This document shows, piece after piece, positions 22,957 to 22,959 of a DNA stretch of 22,959 bases. The notes below the pieces were generated by a model that saw only the letters and a program-made list of their open reading frames with translations, was not told where the DNA came from and did not search any database. A program made the translations under genes and the position numbers. Source of the DNA: an uncultured Allosphingosinicella sp. (lineage in GTDB: Bacteria > Pseudomonadota > Alphaproteobacteria > Sphingomonadales > Sphingomonadaceae); assembly GCA_934539295.1 (NCBI GenBank), contig CAKTCN010000039.1, forward strand, positions 1-22,959, read 5' to 3'. The first letter of the stretch is position 1. Each line of letters opens with the position of its first letter.

Positions 22957-22959
22957 CAC

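Noticed and set aside
1..22959. CRISPR arrays, insertion sequences, phage genes
   Set aside because: No regularly spaced repeats, transposase or phage-structural proteins are recognisable on either strand.

Overview
The window looks like a piece of chromosome from an alphaproteobacterium, most likely in the order Sphingomonadales. The reasons are the high GC content, frequent GTG/TTG starts, the gene strings infA-maf-RNase E/G-like-yacG and nusB-thiL-hppA, an UrcA-family secreted protein, and the BolA / J-domain divergent pair. This assignment rests on recognised gene content, not on a database search. Almost all of the sequence is coding. There are two tRNA genes and no rRNA, CRISPR array, insertion sequence, integrase or phage gene.

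Layout. Positions 1-4307 (minus strand) hold a compact carbohydrate ABC importer operon (ATPase, two permeases, lipoprotein binding protein), followed by the cut-off start of a secreted protein. Next on the minus strand are an SDR oxidoreductase (4418-5203), a Pit-type phosphate transporter (5284-6297) and an ORF that fuses a Nudix hydrolase to a DUF47/PhoU-like Pit accessory domain (6307-7476). A small UrcA-family protein (7659-7964) is divergent from a LysR regulator (8101-9012), with a clean dyad between them. A cupin and a CPA1-type cation/proton antiporter follow on the minus strand, and trmL is on the plus strand. Then comes the minus-strand housekeeping block: tRNA-Phe, yacG, RNase E/G-like, maf, infA, hppA, thiL, nusB. 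Pirin and bolA are on the minus strand, a J-domain protein on the plus strand, and a SugE/Gdx-type SMR exporter and a GNAT acetyltransferase on the minus strand. tRNA-Arg(TCT) and a four-gene plus-strand operon end the window: DUF350 membrane protein, lipoprotein, glutathionylspermidine-synthase-like ATP-grasp ligase, two-TM potassium channel.

How the genes work together. The Nudix-DUF47/Pit pair is a phosphate uptake unit with an unusual fused accessory protein. The ABC block is a complete importer whose genes overlap or nearly touch. The housekeeping block couples translation (infA, tRNA-Phe), RNA processing and transcription (RNase E/G-like, nusB), gyrase control (yacG), thiamine activation (thiL) and pyrophosphate energy conservation (hppA).

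The best candidates for less-described biology are: (1) the terminal DUF350 / lipoprotein / ATP-grasp / K+ channel operon, which resembles E. coli yjfLMC and may be a peptide-ligation membrane system; (2) the Nudix-DUF47 fusion, which also has an internal start; (3) a guanidine-II (mini-ykkC)-like hairpin in front of the sugE/gdx-type gene, overlapping a hairpin that would hide its ribosome binding site.
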